64,000 nt of DNA from Telluria beijingensis (GTDB taxonomy: Bacteria > Pseudomonadota > Gammaproteobacteria > Burkholderiales > Burkholderiaceae_D): NCBI RefSeq assembly GCF_030770395.1, contig NZ_CP132480.1, positions 1,159,115 to 1,223,114 of the forward strand, written 5' to 3'. The notes under the pieces are model-generated. The model ran no database searches. It was given only the letters and a program-made list of their open reading frames with translations, and was not told the DNA's origin. Of this stretch, positions 24,324-32,847 are shown one piece after another. The translations under genes were made by a program, and so were the position numbers. How positions within the stretch are numbered: position 1 is the stretch's first letter; each line of letters begins with the position of its first letter.

Positions 24324-25565
24324 ATGTTCGACCCCGGATACCTGGCGCCATATGCCCTCGAGTGGTTCAACCTGCTGCTGCGCTGGCTGCACATCGTCAC
24401 CGGCATTGCCTGGATCGGCGCTTCCTTCTATTTCGTCTGGCTCGACAACACCATCAAGCCGCCGCAGCCGGATTCCGACCTGGCGCGCAAGGGCGTGTCG
24501 GGCGAGCTGTGGGCAGTGCACGGCGGCGGCTTCTACAACCCGCAGAAATACCTGGTGGCGCCCGCCGAACTGCCCGGCGAGCTGCACTGGTTCAAGTGGG
24601 AAGCCTATTCCACCTGGCTGTCGGGCTTCGCGCTGCTGGTGGTCGTCTACTACCTGAACGCGAAGGCGATGATGGTCGACCGCAGCGTGGCCGACCTCTC
24701 GAGCTGGCAGGCGGTCGGCGTCGGCATCGCCAGCCTGGTGGCCGGCTGGGTCGTGTACGACCTGCTGTGCAAATCGAGGCTGGTGCAACGGCAGCTCGCG
24801 TTCGGCGCCGTGGTCTGGCTGCTGCTGGTCGCGAGCAGCTGGGTGCTGACCCACCTGCTCAGCGGCCGCGCGGCCTACCTGCACGTGGGCGCCATGATCG
24901 GCACTATCATGGTGGCGAACGTGGCGATGGTGATCATCCCCGGCCAGCGCAAGATGGTGGACGCCATGCTGGCCGGGCGCCAGCCCGACCCGTTTCATGG
25001 CATCCGCGCCAAGCAGCGCAGCGTCCACAACAACTACTTCACCCTGCCGGTGCTGTTCATCATGATCAGCAACCACTATGCGATGACCTATAACCACCCG
25101 CATGCGTGGGCGGTGCTGGGCGCGATCATGCTGGCAGGGGTGTTGATCCGCCACTTCTTCAACCTGCGCCACAAGGGCCGGCTCGCCTGGGGCTATCCGG
25201 CCGCAGGCGTGGCCGTGCTGCTGGCGCTGGCCGTGGCGCTGGCGCCGGCCAAGCCGGCGCGCGTCGATCCGGCCGCCGGCGCCGTGGACGCCGCCGCCCG
25301 CTTCGCCACGGTGCGCACGATCATGGACCGGCGCTGCGTGTCGTGCCACGCCCAGCAGCCAACCCAGCCCGGCTTCGCCGCGGCGCCGGGCGGCGTCGTG
25401 CTCGACACGCCCGAACTGGTCAGCCAGCACGCCGCCCGCATCTACCAGCAGACGGTGCAACTGAAAGCCATGCCGCTGGCGAACCTCACCCACATGACCG
25501 ACGCCGAACGCGCCCAGGTGGGCGCCTGGTTCGAAGCCGGCGCCGGCACCGGAGACCCGCAATGA
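24324..25565 (+). CDS. puuD: Urate hydroxylase PuuD (membrane protein with cytochrome c domain)
   Basis: The enzyme oxidises urate to 5-hydroxyisourate and passes electrons to the respiratory chain, replacing soluble uricase. The 413-residue protein has about eight to nine membrane segments in its first 310 residues, with conserved ALEWFNLLLRWLHIVTGIAWIGASFYFVWLDN, ELHWFKWEAYSTWLSG and QRSVHNNYFTLPVLFIMISNHYA. A C-terminal c-type cytochrome domain (about 330-410) contains the haem motif RRCVSCHAQQP and the likely axial Met in VQLKAMPLANLTHM. The ribosome site GGGAGG precedes ATG 24324. Its stop overlaps the M20 gene by 4 bp. It works with the UraD-AllC protein encoded across the divergent promoter. 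Confidence 0.95.
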   Translation: MFDPGYLAPYALEWFNLLLRWLHIVTGIAWIGASFYFVWLDNTIKPPQPDSDLARKGVSGELWAVHGGGFYNPQKYLVAPAELPGELHWFKWEAYSTWLSGFALLVVVYYLNAKAMMVDRSVADLSSWQAVGVGIASLVAGWVVYDLLCKSRLVQRQLAFGAVVWLLLVASSWVLTHLLSGRAAYLHVGAMIGTIMVANVAMVIIPGQRKMVDAMLAGRQPDPFHGIRAKQRSVHNNYFTLPVLFIMISNHYAMTYNHPHAWAVLGAIMLAGVLIRHFFNLRHKGRLAWGYPAAGVAVLLALAVALAPAKPARVDPAAGAVDAAARFATVRTIMDRRCVSCHAQQPTQPGFAAAPGGVVLDTPELVSQHAARIYQQTVQLKAMPLANLTHMTDAERAQVGAWFEAGAGTGDPQ

Positions 25566-26794
25566 ACGATTCCCCGTATGAGCGCCTCGAGGCCTGGATC
25601 GACGCCCACTTCGACCAGCAGGTCGCCTTCCTGCAGGCCGTGGTGCGCATCCCGACCGATACCCCGCCGGGCAACAACGCGCCGCATGCCGAGGCGGTGG
25701 CCGGCATGCTGGAAAGCGCCGGCTGGCCGGTCGAGCGCCACCCGGTGCCGGCGCAGCAAGTCCGGGACTACGGGCTGGAGAGCATCACCAACCTGGTCGT
25801 GCGCCGCCGCTTCGGCGCGGGTGGCCCGACGCTGGCGCTGAACGCCCACGGCGACGTGGTGCCGCCCGGCGAAGGCTGGACCCGGCCGCCGTATGGCGCC
25901 GTCATCGAGGATGGCTACCTGTACGGGCGCGCGGCGGTGGTCTCGAAGAGCGACTTCGCCACCTATGTGTTCGCGCTGCGCGCGCTGGAAGCCTTGGGCC
26001 TGCCGCTGGCCGGCGCGGTCGAGCTGCACTTCACCTACGACGAGGAATTCGGCGGCCTGCTGGGGCCGGGCTGGCTGCTGGAGCAGGGCCTGACGCGGCC
26101 CGACTACGTGATCGCGGCCGGCTTCAGTCACGGCATCGTCACCGCCCACAACGCCTGCCTGCAGCTCGAAGTAACGGTGCACGGCAAGGCCGGACATGGC
26201 GCGATGCCGGAGACCGCGGTCGACGCCCTGCAGGCCGCCACGCAGGTGCTGAACGCGCTCTATGGCGAACTGCCGGCGCTGAAGGCGATCCGCAGCAGCG
26301 TGCCCGGCATCGGCTCGCCGACGATGATCGTCGGCCGCATCGAAGGCGGCACCAATACCAATGTGGTGCCGGGGAAGGTGGTGCTGCGCCTGGACCGGCG
26401 CATGATCCCGGAAGAAGATCCGGCGGCGGTCGAACTCCGGGTGCGCGGCCTGGTCGAGGACGCGGTGCGCGGCCTGCCCGGCATCCGCCTCGAGATCCGG
26501 CGCCTGCTGCTGTCGAACGCCTTGCGGCCCCTGCCCGGGGTGGCGCCGCTGGTGGACAGCCTGCGGCGCCACGGCCGCGCGGTCATGGGCGAGGACATCC
26601 CGGCCCACGGCACGCCGCTGTATGCGGATGCGCGCCTGTATGGGCAGCAGGGCATCCCGACGGTGCTGTATGGCGCCGGGCCGCGCACGGTCGAGGAATC
26701 GCATGCCAAGAAGGCCGACGAGCGCCTGTTGCTGGAAGACTTGCGCCGTGCGACCAAGGTGGTGGCGCGCACCCTGCTCGACTTCCTGTCCTGA
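25562..26794 (+). CDS. M20-family amidohydrolase/deacylase (ArgE/DapE-like)
   Basis: The 410-residue protein has the M20 fold with a dimerisation domain (about residues 200-310). The first metal His lies in ALNAHGDVVPPGEGW and the catalytic Glu pair in HFTYDEEFGG. The usual bridging Asp of the GRGxxDxKG motif is not in place: here the motif reads GRAAVVSKSDFATY. Later elements are EVTVHGKAGHGAMPETAVDA and ESHAKKADERLLLEDL. It is translationally coupled to puuD (ATGA overlap), so its substrate is probably an intermediate of urate or a related N-carbamoyl compound. That is inference from context. The frame extends upstream in the wrong context, and ATG 25562 is well supported. Confidence 0.85.
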   Translation: MNDSPYERLEAWIDAHFDQQVAFLQAVVRIPTDTPPGNNAPHAEAVAGMLESAGWPVERHPVPAQQVRDYGLESITNLVVRRRFGAGGPTLALNAHGDVVPPGEGWTRPPYGAVIEDGYLYGRAAVVSKSDFATYVFALRALEALGLPLAGAVELHFTYDEEFGGLLGPGWLLEQGLTRPDYVIAAGFSHGIVTAHNACLQLEVTVHGKAGHGAMPETAVDALQAATQVLNALYGELPALKAIRSSVPGIGSPTMIVGRIEGGTNTNVVPGKVVLRLDRRMIPEEDPAAVELRVRGLVEDAVRGLPGIRLEIRRLLLSNALRPLPGVAPLVDSLRRHGRAVMGEDIPAHGTPLYADARLYGQQGIPTVLYGAGPRTVEESHAKKADERLLLEDLRRATKVVARTLLDFLS

Positions 26795-26803
26795 ACGGCA
26801 GGA

Positions 26804-29089
26804 TTACTGCTTGCGCGGCACGATCGCGAACTGCGGGCCGGTTCCGTAGTCGGCCTTGTTGATGCGACCCATGAATTGCTGCCACGCCTTCTGCCCATCG
26901 GCGCCGAGTGCGTCGGCCGCGTAGGCCAGGGCGGGCTGCATATTCACCGGTGCGCCGACGGTGCCCGTAAAAGAGCCGACCATCTGGCCCGGCTTCAATT
27001 TGAGGGCGGTCGAGAATTCGCCGCTGCCGCAGGCGAGGTTGGCGACCTGCGGTTCGTGGCTGGCCTGGAAGATCCTGGCGATGGTGGGATAGAGCGGTGA
27101 GGTCGGTGTATCGCGCACCCGCATGGCATACATGCTGGCCGTGATCCAGCAACTGCCGGCGCCGACCATGCGTTCGACGACGAAGCGCGCTTTCCATTGC
27201 AGCAGGCGTTCCGCTTTCGCGAATCCGAGTTCGGCGGTGCGCCCGACGGCCGACGTGAAGAAGTCGTCCTGCCACGGGGCGAGACCGATTTTCTTGTGAT
27301 AGACGATCGCATAGCCATGGGTGAGGAAGCCCAGCCGGGTGGCCGCGGGGTTGTCGGTGTATTCGGCGTTGTACCAATCGAGGTTGCTGTCCAGGATGCG
27401 CAGGAAATGCGCTTTCAGGGGGTGCGCGTCGGGCGTGATGTACGCCGCTTCGGCCAGGTTGCGCAGCGCCCATGCCTGGCCGCGCACCTGTTCCGGCTTG
27501 ACCAGGCCCTTGGCATACTGGCGGTAGCCGGGGTTCGAATGGAAGACGTTATGCATGGCCCAGAATTGCAGCTCTTCGAGATAATAATGGTCGCCGCTCA
27601 GCAGATAGGGCAGGTAGACCAGGTTCGGCTGGTGGGCGACGTCGTGCCAGTTCGGCGTGCGGCACTGTGCGGCCGGCTCGCATTTTGGCAGGGCTTCCAG
27701 CTTGCCGGTCGCCGGATTGCGGGTATCGCCTGCCGGCGCGATGAGCGTCGTATAGGGATAGTCGAGCAGGCTCATTGGCAGGCCGGTGCGCCGGTCGCGG
27801 TAGTGGACCGACCAGCTCCCCGCCAGGTCGGCGGTGCCCATCGTGACCGTGCGCGCACGCGGATCCATTCCCAGCAGGTACATGACCGCCCATCCCGGGT
27901 GCAGGCCGATGTCCATGCGTCCGCCGGCGGTCGGCATGCCCTTCAGCGCAACGCCGACCCCCATCGGCTCGATCCGGGGACCTTCCCACCTCGCATACAG
28001 GGCGGCCAGCGCGCGCTCGTTGACGACCACCGAGGAATCATAATTGGGAAGCGCCCGCGTTGCCATCAACTGCCGGCTGTCGTGCCGCAGGTGCAGGGCG
28101 GGGTCGCCGCCCCACCAGGCCAGCGTGCGCCAGCGCGCATGGTGGTAGTGCGTCAGGCCCTCCTTGCGGTAGACGGTGTCGCCGCCGACCGCGATCCTGG
28201 CGTCATAGGTGATGTGCTGCGGGGAGGGCTCGTGGGACCAGTTGTTCTCGACCGTGACGTCGACCCGCGCCTTCTTGAGCGCGGGATACCAGCGTACGGC
28301 AAAGCGGGCGGCCAGGTGGGGGTGGGCGCGGCCGCCGCGGTCGACGAACGGCGCGGGGACCAGCCACTCGCGCGCGATCGGCCCATCGAGCCAGGTGGCC
28401 GGCTTGCCCTGGGCCAGCAGGCGCTCCAGCGAGGCGGTATAGCGCTTGCCGTTAATATCCAGTTCGACCGTTGCGCTCAGTCCTGACTTGAGCAGCGCGG
28501 CCGGCGTCGCATCGGCCGGCGCACTGCCTGCGTCCTGGGTCGAGCGCACCAGCCCGAACGCCAGCGGCTGCGCCGTCGGCGTGGGCAGGACCGCGGACAC
28601 GACCGCATGGCGTACCGAGCCGTCGGGGTGCAGGGCCTTGACGTCCAGTTGCAGGGGCAGCCGCTTGCCGTCGCCGAGTTTGGCCTCGAGCCGGTCGCCG
28701 CGCGCCAGCGCGCCTGGTTCGAAGGCCTGCCCGAAGGTGACGGGAACCTGGCCGCCGTTGCCGGTTTCGTCAGTGCGTTCGAGCCACAAGGTGGCGATGG
28801 CATCCGGAATGGCGGCGCGCTCTGTCCTGGCCGCGGCAGGCGAGCGGGCAGCGGATGGCGCGGCCTTTGCTTTGGACGGCGTGGCGGCGGCGGGACTGGC
28901 AGCATCGGGTTTGGCGGTGGCGGCGGAGGTGGCGCTCGCCGCGACTGGCGCCGGATCGGCGGCCGCCCCGTAGCGCAGTTCGGTCACCCGATTCGCATCG
29001 AGGCCGCCGCCGGCCGGCAAGGCCTGGGCGGCGGCAGGCGCGCCGGCATGCATGAAAAGGCAAAGGGCAAACAGGAACGGACGTTGCAT
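26804..29089 (-). CDS. Large exported protein, RIFT-barrel/polysaccharide-lyase-like (PcRGLX/YetA type)
   Basis: The 761-residue product begins with a signal peptide (MQRPFLFALCLFMHAGAPAA). An Ala/Pro/Thr/Ser-rich linker follows at about residues 45-95. Then comes a beta-barrel region (IATLWLERT, PVTFGQAFEPGALARGDRLE, DVKALHPDGSVRHAVVSAVLP) that resembles the RIFT barrel of PcRGLX/YetA proteins. The C-terminal half (about 400-760) is rich in aromatic residues and helices (HQPNLVYLPYLLSGDHYYLEEL, RGQAWALRNLAEAAYI), consistent with an alpha/alpha toroid as in polysaccharide lyases. Activity on a polysaccharide is plausible but not shown. An in-frame ATG at 29101 is an alternative start. It is a single gene, separated from the peptidase gene upstream by a terminator. 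Confidence 0.72.
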   Translation of the reverse strand: MQRPFLFALCLFMHAGAPAAAQALPAGGGLDANRVTELRYGAAADPAPVAASATSAATAKPDAASPAAATPSKAKAAPSAARSPAAARTERAAIPDAIATLWLERTDETGNGGQVPVTFGQAFEPGALARGDRLEAKLGDGKRLPLQLDVKALHPDGSVRHAVVSAVLPTPTAQPLAFGLVRSTQDAGSAPADATPAALLKSGLSATVELDINGKRYTASLERLLAQGKPATWLDGPIAREWLVPAPFVDRGGRAHPHLAARFAVRWYPALKKARVDVTVENNWSHEPSPQHITYDARIAVGGDTVYRKEGLTHYHHARWRTLAWWGGDPALHLRHDSRQLMATRALPNYDSSVVVNERALAALYARWEGPRIEPMGVGVALKGMPTAGGRMDIGLHPGWAVMYLLGMDPRARTVTMGTADLAGSWSVHYRDRRTGLPMSLLDYPYTTLIAPAGDTRNPATGKLEALPKCEPAAQCRTPNWHDVAHQPNLVYLPYLLSGDHYYLEELQFWAMHNVFHSNPGYRQYAKGLVKPEQVRGQAWALRNLAEAAYITPDAHPLKAHFLRILDSNLDWYNAEYTDNPAATRLGFLTHGYAIVYHKKIGLAPWQDDFFTSAVGRTAELGFAKAERLLQWKARFVVERMVGAGSCWITASMYAMRVRDTPTSPLYPTIARIFQASHEPQVANLACGSGEFSTALKLKPGQMVGSFTGTVGAPVNMQPALAYAADALGADGQKAWQQFMGRINKADYGTGPQFAIVPRKQ

Positions 29090-29107
29090 AGTAGGTCGCA
29101 TCGGTAA

Positions 29108-29132
29108 TGAAAAAGGCGCCCGCAGGCGCCTT
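29108..29132 (-). terminator. Rho-independent terminator of the S9 peptidase gene
   Basis: On the minus strand an 8-bp stem (AAGGCGCC at 29132-29125, GGCGCCTT at 29120-29113, loop TGCG) is followed by TTTTT. It lies 14 bp after the peptidase stop, between it and the next gene on the same strand. Confidence 0.8.
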
Positions 29133-29146
29133 GTGATCTTACCGCT

Positions 29147-31516
29147 TTACTGCTTGAGCGAGCGCTCGAACAGTTCGTGGATGCGGCGGTACTGGTCGTA
29201 CCACGCCTCCGGCTGCACATAGCCATGGCGTTCCAGCGGGTAGCTCGCCAGTTCCCACTTGTCCTTCTTCATCTCGATCAGGCGCTGCGCCATGCGCACC
29301 GAGTCCTGGTAGAACACGTTATCGTCGATCATGCCGTGCGAGATGAGCAGGTGGCCCTTCAGGTTCTGCGCATACTCGATCGGCGACGACTTCTTGTACG
29401 CTTCCGGATCGATGTCCGGGGTATTCAGGATGTTGGCGGTGTACTCGTGGTTGTAGGTGGTCCAGTCGGTCACCGGGCGCAGCGCGGCGCCGGCCTTGAA
29501 GGTGTCCGGCGCGCGCATCAGCGCCATGAAGGTCATGAAGCCGCCGTAGCTGCCGCCATAGATGCCGACGTTGGCCGCGTCGCCCTGGTGCTGGCCGACC
29601 ATGTACTTGACGCCGTCGATGTAGTCTTCCAGTTCCGGATGGCCCATCTGGCGGTAGATCGCGGTGCGCCACTTGCTGCCATAGCCTTTCGAGGCGCGGA
29701 AGTCCATGTCCAGCACCACGTAGCCGTTCTGCACCAGCAGGTTGTGGAACATCTGCTCGCGGAAGTAATTGGGATAACGCTTGCTGACGTTCTGCAGGTA
29801 GCCGGCGCCGTGCACGAACATCACGACCGGATACTTCTTGCCCGGCTCGAGCTGGGCCGGACGATACAGCTTGGCCCAGACCGGATCGCCGCCGGCGCTG
29901 GACGGCACCGCCACGTATTGCGGCTCGATCCATTCGCGCGCCTTGAATTCGGGCGTGCGGGTGTCGGTCAGTTTGGTCGCGGCGCCGCCGGAGACAGGCA
30001 CGGTCGCGATCTGGATCGGGGTATAGCTCGACGACCAGTGCACCAGCAGCTTCTTCTCGTCAGGCGACAGGGCGAACTTCTCGACGCCATCGAGGCCGGT
30101 CACTTCGCGCACATTGCCGCCATTGGCGCCCACGGCGCACACTTCATAGTCGCCCGGGGTCTCGCGGTTGCACAGCATGTAGGCGGTGCGGCCGTCATGG
30201 GTCCAGCGCACGTCGCTGGCTTCCCACTTGCCCGAGGTGAGCGCGCGCGGCGCGGCGGCGCTCGCGCTGTCCTTGGTATACAGGTGCGAGTAGCCGCTTT
30301 CTTCCGACAGGTACCACACGGTGCGGTTGTCCGGCAGCCAGCCGAATTCGGCGTTGTCGTAGTTGACCCAGGCATTGTCGCTCACGCGGTGCAGGGGTTG
30401 CAATTTGGCGGCGCGCAGGTCGACGCTGGCGATCCAGCGGTCCTTGTTGTCGACCGCGCGCAGCATGACGGCGACGTTGGCGCCGTTGGCGCTCCAGTCG
30501 ATCGCATTGCGCCCGCCCGACACCACCACCGGGCGGTTGCCTTTCAGCGGATCCTTCCTGGCGGCGGCGCGCAGGTCGGCCAGCGGGTCGACATTGACGC
30601 CCGGGAGTGCGTCGAATGACAGGTCCTGCACCTTGTTGGTGCGCAGGTCGACCAGCTTCAGTGCATGCGGCACCGGCATATTGCGGCCGACGCGGCTACG
30701 CACGTCTTCGGTTTCCTCGTAGCCCGACTCGTTGACGTAGCGCGGCATCTTGCCGGCGCGGCCCTTGTCGGCGCCCTTTGCGGCGGTGACCACCAGCAGC
30801 CAGCGGCCATCGGGCGACAGCGAGCTGCCTTCGATGGTGACCTTGTCGCCCAGGTAGACCTGGCCCGGGGCCATCGAAGCGTCGGCGCGACGCAGTTCGT
30901 CGGTGCGGGCGCGCAGGGCGTCGCGATCGTCCTTCTGGCGCTTGAGATGTTCGATCAGGCGCAGCTCGGTCGAGCGGTATGGGTCGTCTTCCGGTGCGTT
31001 CGGGTCCTTGGCGGCGCGCGGCAGGGCGGCGGGGCCGGTGACCTTGCTCGCGCGGTCCCACACATACCAGTCGGTGCCGATGCGGTACTGCACCGCGGCT
31101 TCATCGAAACTGTACTGGGCGGCAGTGATGCGGCTGGCGCCGCGCGTGACCTGGACCAGCTGACCCGACTTGAGGTCGCGTTCGAACAGGTCGTTGTTGC
31201 GCAAGACCAGCATGCGGGTGTTGTCGCGGTTGTAGACCACGTCGGCGCTGTCGATCTTCGGCAGCTCGGCGTCCTTCACCAGCTGGGCTTTACCGGCGGC
31301 GACCTGGAACACGTCGCGCACCGGCGAGCCGGTGCGCTTCTGCTTGTAGTACACCTGCTTGCCGTCCCAGCTGAACCAGGCGTCTTCGACCGGGGTGCCG
31401 ATCCAGTCGGGATGGCTCATGGCCTGGTCGAGGGTGATGGGAGTGGATGCCGCGGCCGGCAGCGCGATCAGTGCGGCGAAAGAGGCCGCAAACAGGGTAA
31501 GTGCAGGTGTTCGCAT
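29147..31516 (-). CDS. S9-family prolyl oligopeptidase (DPP IV-like), exported
   Basis: The 789-residue protein has a signal peptide (MRTPALTLFAASFAALIALPAAAS). A beta-propeller follows (about residues 30-540, with repeats such as SSLSPDGRWLLVV and VRWTHDGRTAYML). The alpha/beta hydrolase domain spans 545-789. The catalytic Ser is in GIYGGSYGGFMTFMAL, Asp in LISHGMIDDNVFYQ and His in YPLERHGYVQPEAW. The order and spacing fit peptidase family S9B/C, which cuts after Pro or Ala near the N-terminus of peptides. It probably acts in the periplasm or outside the cell. The ATG at 31516 is required by the signal peptide. Monocistronic, with its own terminator. Confidence 0.92.
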   Translation of the reverse strand: MRTPALTLFAASFAALIALPAAASTPITLDQAMSHPDWIGTPVEDAWFSWDGKQVYYKQKRTGSPVRDVFQVAAGKAQLVKDAELPKIDSADVVYNRDNTRMLVLRNNDLFERDLKSGQLVQVTRGASRITAAQYSFDEAAVQYRIGTDWYVWDRASKVTGPAALPRAAKDPNAPEDDPYRSTELRLIEHLKRQKDDRDALRARTDELRRADASMAPGQVYLGDKVTIEGSSLSPDGRWLLVVTAAKGADKGRAGKMPRYVNESGYEETEDVRSRVGRNMPVPHALKLVDLRTNKVQDLSFDALPGVNVDPLADLRAAARKDPLKGNRPVVVSGGRNAIDWSANGANVAVMLRAVDNKDRWIASVDLRAAKLQPLHRVSDNAWVNYDNAEFGWLPDNRTVWYLSEESGYSHLYTKDSASAAAPRALTSGKWEASDVRWTHDGRTAYMLCNRETPGDYEVCAVGANGGNVREVTGLDGVEKFALSPDEKKLLVHWSSSYTPIQIATVPVSGGAATKLTDTRTPEFKAREWIEPQYVAVPSSAGGDPVWAKLYRPAQLEPGKKYPVVMFVHGAGYLQNVSKRYPNYFREQMFHNLLVQNGYVVLDMDFRASKGYGSKWRTAIYRQMGHPELEDYIDGVKYMVGQHQGDAANVGIYGGSYGGFMTFMALMRAPDTFKAGAALRPVTDWTTYNHEYTANILNTPDIDPEAYKKSSPIEYAQNLKGHLLISHGMIDDNVFYQDSVRMAQRLIEMKKDKWELASYPLERHGYVQPEAWYDQYRRIHELFERSLKQ

Positions 31517-31642
31517 GTGGAGTCTGATGAGTGTGGAAATGGCAGGTATGCCAAAGATGCTTGCCAGAAATGCGCATGCATTCTAGCGCAGGCACTCGTC
31601 GCGACCACGGAATATGACAGGTTTTTTTTGCTGTAAAGACAA

Positions 31643-31672
31643 GCGCCGGCGGTACGTCTGTACGGCCGGCGC
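31643..31672 (-). terminator. GC-rich hairpin downstream of two tiny reading frames
   Basis: An 8-bp perfect stem, GCGCCGGC (31643-31650) and GCCGGCGC (31665-31672), encloses 14 bases that contain a further GTAC/GTAC pairing. On the minus strand it follows the 35-codon frame by about 50 bp and is trailed by TTGTCTTTAC, a weak T-rich stretch. It may also insulate the S9 peptidase gene. Confidence 0.45.
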
Positions 31673-31723
31673 GGTATGCGGACGGGATGATGCGGCACTG
31701 GTGCGCCGCAACGGCGACCCGTT

Positions 31724-31831
31724 TCAGATAGCCTTGAACGGGCCTTTTGGCGGACGCGGCAGGAACATGGCGACGCGCGCTGCCACGGCGACGACGGCCA
31801 GGGCGATGGTGACGTATTCGAGCGGGTGCAT
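31724..31831 (-). CDS. Candidate 35-residue membrane micro-protein
   Basis: The frame starts with ATG at 31831, two bases after the stop of the 38-codon frame upstream, and ends in TGA at 31724. The product has a short polar start (MHPLEYV), one hydrophobic segment (residues 6-24, TIALAVVAVAARVAMFLP) and a basic proline-rich tail (RPPKGPFKAI). It is not a family I know. Its position in a 666-bp gap free of larger genes, its tight spacing to the frame before it and the hairpin after it support a real small gene, but coding is not proven. Confidence 0.45.
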   Translation of the reverse strand: MHPLEYVTIALAVVAVAARVAMFLPRPPKGPFKAI

Positions 31832-31833
31832 GA

Positions 31834-31950
31834 TCAACCCCGCACTGTCGGAGCGTAGCCGCCGTGGGCGAGGTACAGGTCTTGCGAGAAGCTGCGGATG
31901 GCCGAGATGGCTGCCGCGAAGAAGCTGGTGCGTTGGATGGCTGCAGTCAT
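31834..31950 (-). CDS. Candidate 38-residue small protein
   Basis: The frame begins at ATG 31950, 7 nt after the good ribosome site AGGGGAA, and ends at 31834. The sequence starts MTAAIQRTSFFAAAISAIRS and ends LAHGGYAPTVRG, with an amphipathic helix in the first half. I do not recognise it. Together with the 35-codon frame directly behind it, it would form a two-gene micro-operon, with a possible promoter at 31990-32017. Confidence 0.45.
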   Translation of the reverse strand: MTAAIQRTSFFAAAISAIRSFSQDLYLAHGGYAPTVRG

Positions 31951-31989
31951 GATTGTTCCCCTGAGATAAATACTTCGATGTTGCGTTGC

Positions 31990-32017
31990 AGTATAGAGGC
32001 GTCCGCATCATAAACAA
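31990..32017 (-). promoter_or_regulatory. Possible promoter of the two tiny reading frames
   Basis: On the minus strand TTGTTT (32017-32012) is followed after 16 bp by TATACT (31995-31990, five of six). Transcription would start near 31983, about 30 nt before the ATG at 31950. The -35 box is weak. Confidence 0.35.
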
Positions 32018-32182
32018 ACTTTAGATTTGTGATTCCAGCGATTCACCATATGAATGATTGTCTTGTTGCTCTGATGTAAGATATTCGTTGCACGTATATC
32101 TGGAACATTAGCGTTCGCATAAGAAGGGCAAAGGCTATCCATGCCATGCAAAGCTGGTGCGAATCTTGCATATCGTAAGCAC

Positions 32183-32827
32183 ATGACATCGCGAGACCCT
32201 GTTTCACCCCACCTGCGGATCGTCGTCGTGCTTTCCGCAACAGCCCCCGGCGCCGACCCGGATGCCGCCCAGGCCGCGCAGGCCCGGCGCAGCACGGCGC
32301 TGCGCATCGGCCTGCTTGAATCGGGCTATGACCTGGTTGCTTCGCTGCCGGCGGATATCTTCCTGCCCGAGCGCATCGCCCAGCTGCAGCCCGACCTGAT
32401 CATCGCCGACAGCGAGTCCGACGCGCGCGACGTGCTCGAGCACATCGTGATCGCCACCCGCGACGCACGGCGCCCGATCGTCCTGTTCACCGAAGACGAT
32501 GCGCCGGCCAGCATGGACGCGGCCATGGACGCCGGCGTGTCGGCCTATATCGTGGCCGGCCTGCAGGCCGAGCGCGTGAAGCCGGTGCTGGACGTGGCGC
32601 TGGCGCGCTTCCGGCGCGAGCAGAAGCTGCTCGACGAATTGAGCGACACGCGCCAGAAGCTGGCGGAGCGCAAGACGGTCGACCGCGCCAAGGGCCTGCT
32701 CATGTCGCGCTACAGCCTGAGCGAAGAGCAGGCCTACCAGCGCCTGCGCAGCCTGGCCATGAACAAGAACCTGAAACTGGCGGAAGTCGCGCAACGCCTG
32801 ATCGACGTGGAAGACCTGCTGGGCTAG
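32183..32827 (+). CDS. nasT: NasT: ANTAR-domain nitrate antiterminator
   Basis: The 214-residue protein has a receiver-like domain (residues 8-130, LRIVVVLSATAPGADPD to LIIADSESDARDVLEHI) and a C-terminal ANTAR RNA-binding domain (about 145-205). The ANTAR core is AERKTVDRAKGLLMSRYSLSEEQAYQRLRSLAMNKNLKLAEVAQRLID. NasT binds a two-hairpin leader RNA and prevents termination when nitrate frees it from NasS. The expected leader is present at 34175-34243, ahead of the transporter gene. ATG 32183 is chosen; an in-frame ATG at 32141 has less typical sequence. nasS follows 20 bp downstream. Confidence 0.93.
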   Translation: MTSRDPVSPHLRIVVVLSATAPGADPDAAQAAQARRSTALRIGLLESGYDLVASLPADIFLPERIAQLQPDLIIADSESDARDVLEHIVIATRDARRPIVLFTEDDAPASMDAAMDAGVSAYIVAGLQAERVKPVLDVALARFRREQKLLDELSDTRQKLAERKTVDRAKGLLMSRYSLSEEQAYQRLRSLAMNKNLKLAEVAQRLIDVEDLLG

Positions 32828-32847
32828 GCCCGCAATTAGGCAATCAA

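Noticed and set aside
21605..25093. A 1162-codon open frame on the plus strand across uraD-allC, lysR and the start of puuD.
   Set aside because: It runs antisense to two clear genes and ends out of frame in puuD; the composition is that of a GC shadow.
31621..31629. The T-rich tract at the end of the S9 peptidase upstream region as a plus-strand terminator.
   Set aside because: No stem precedes it on the plus strand, and no plus-strand gene ends there.
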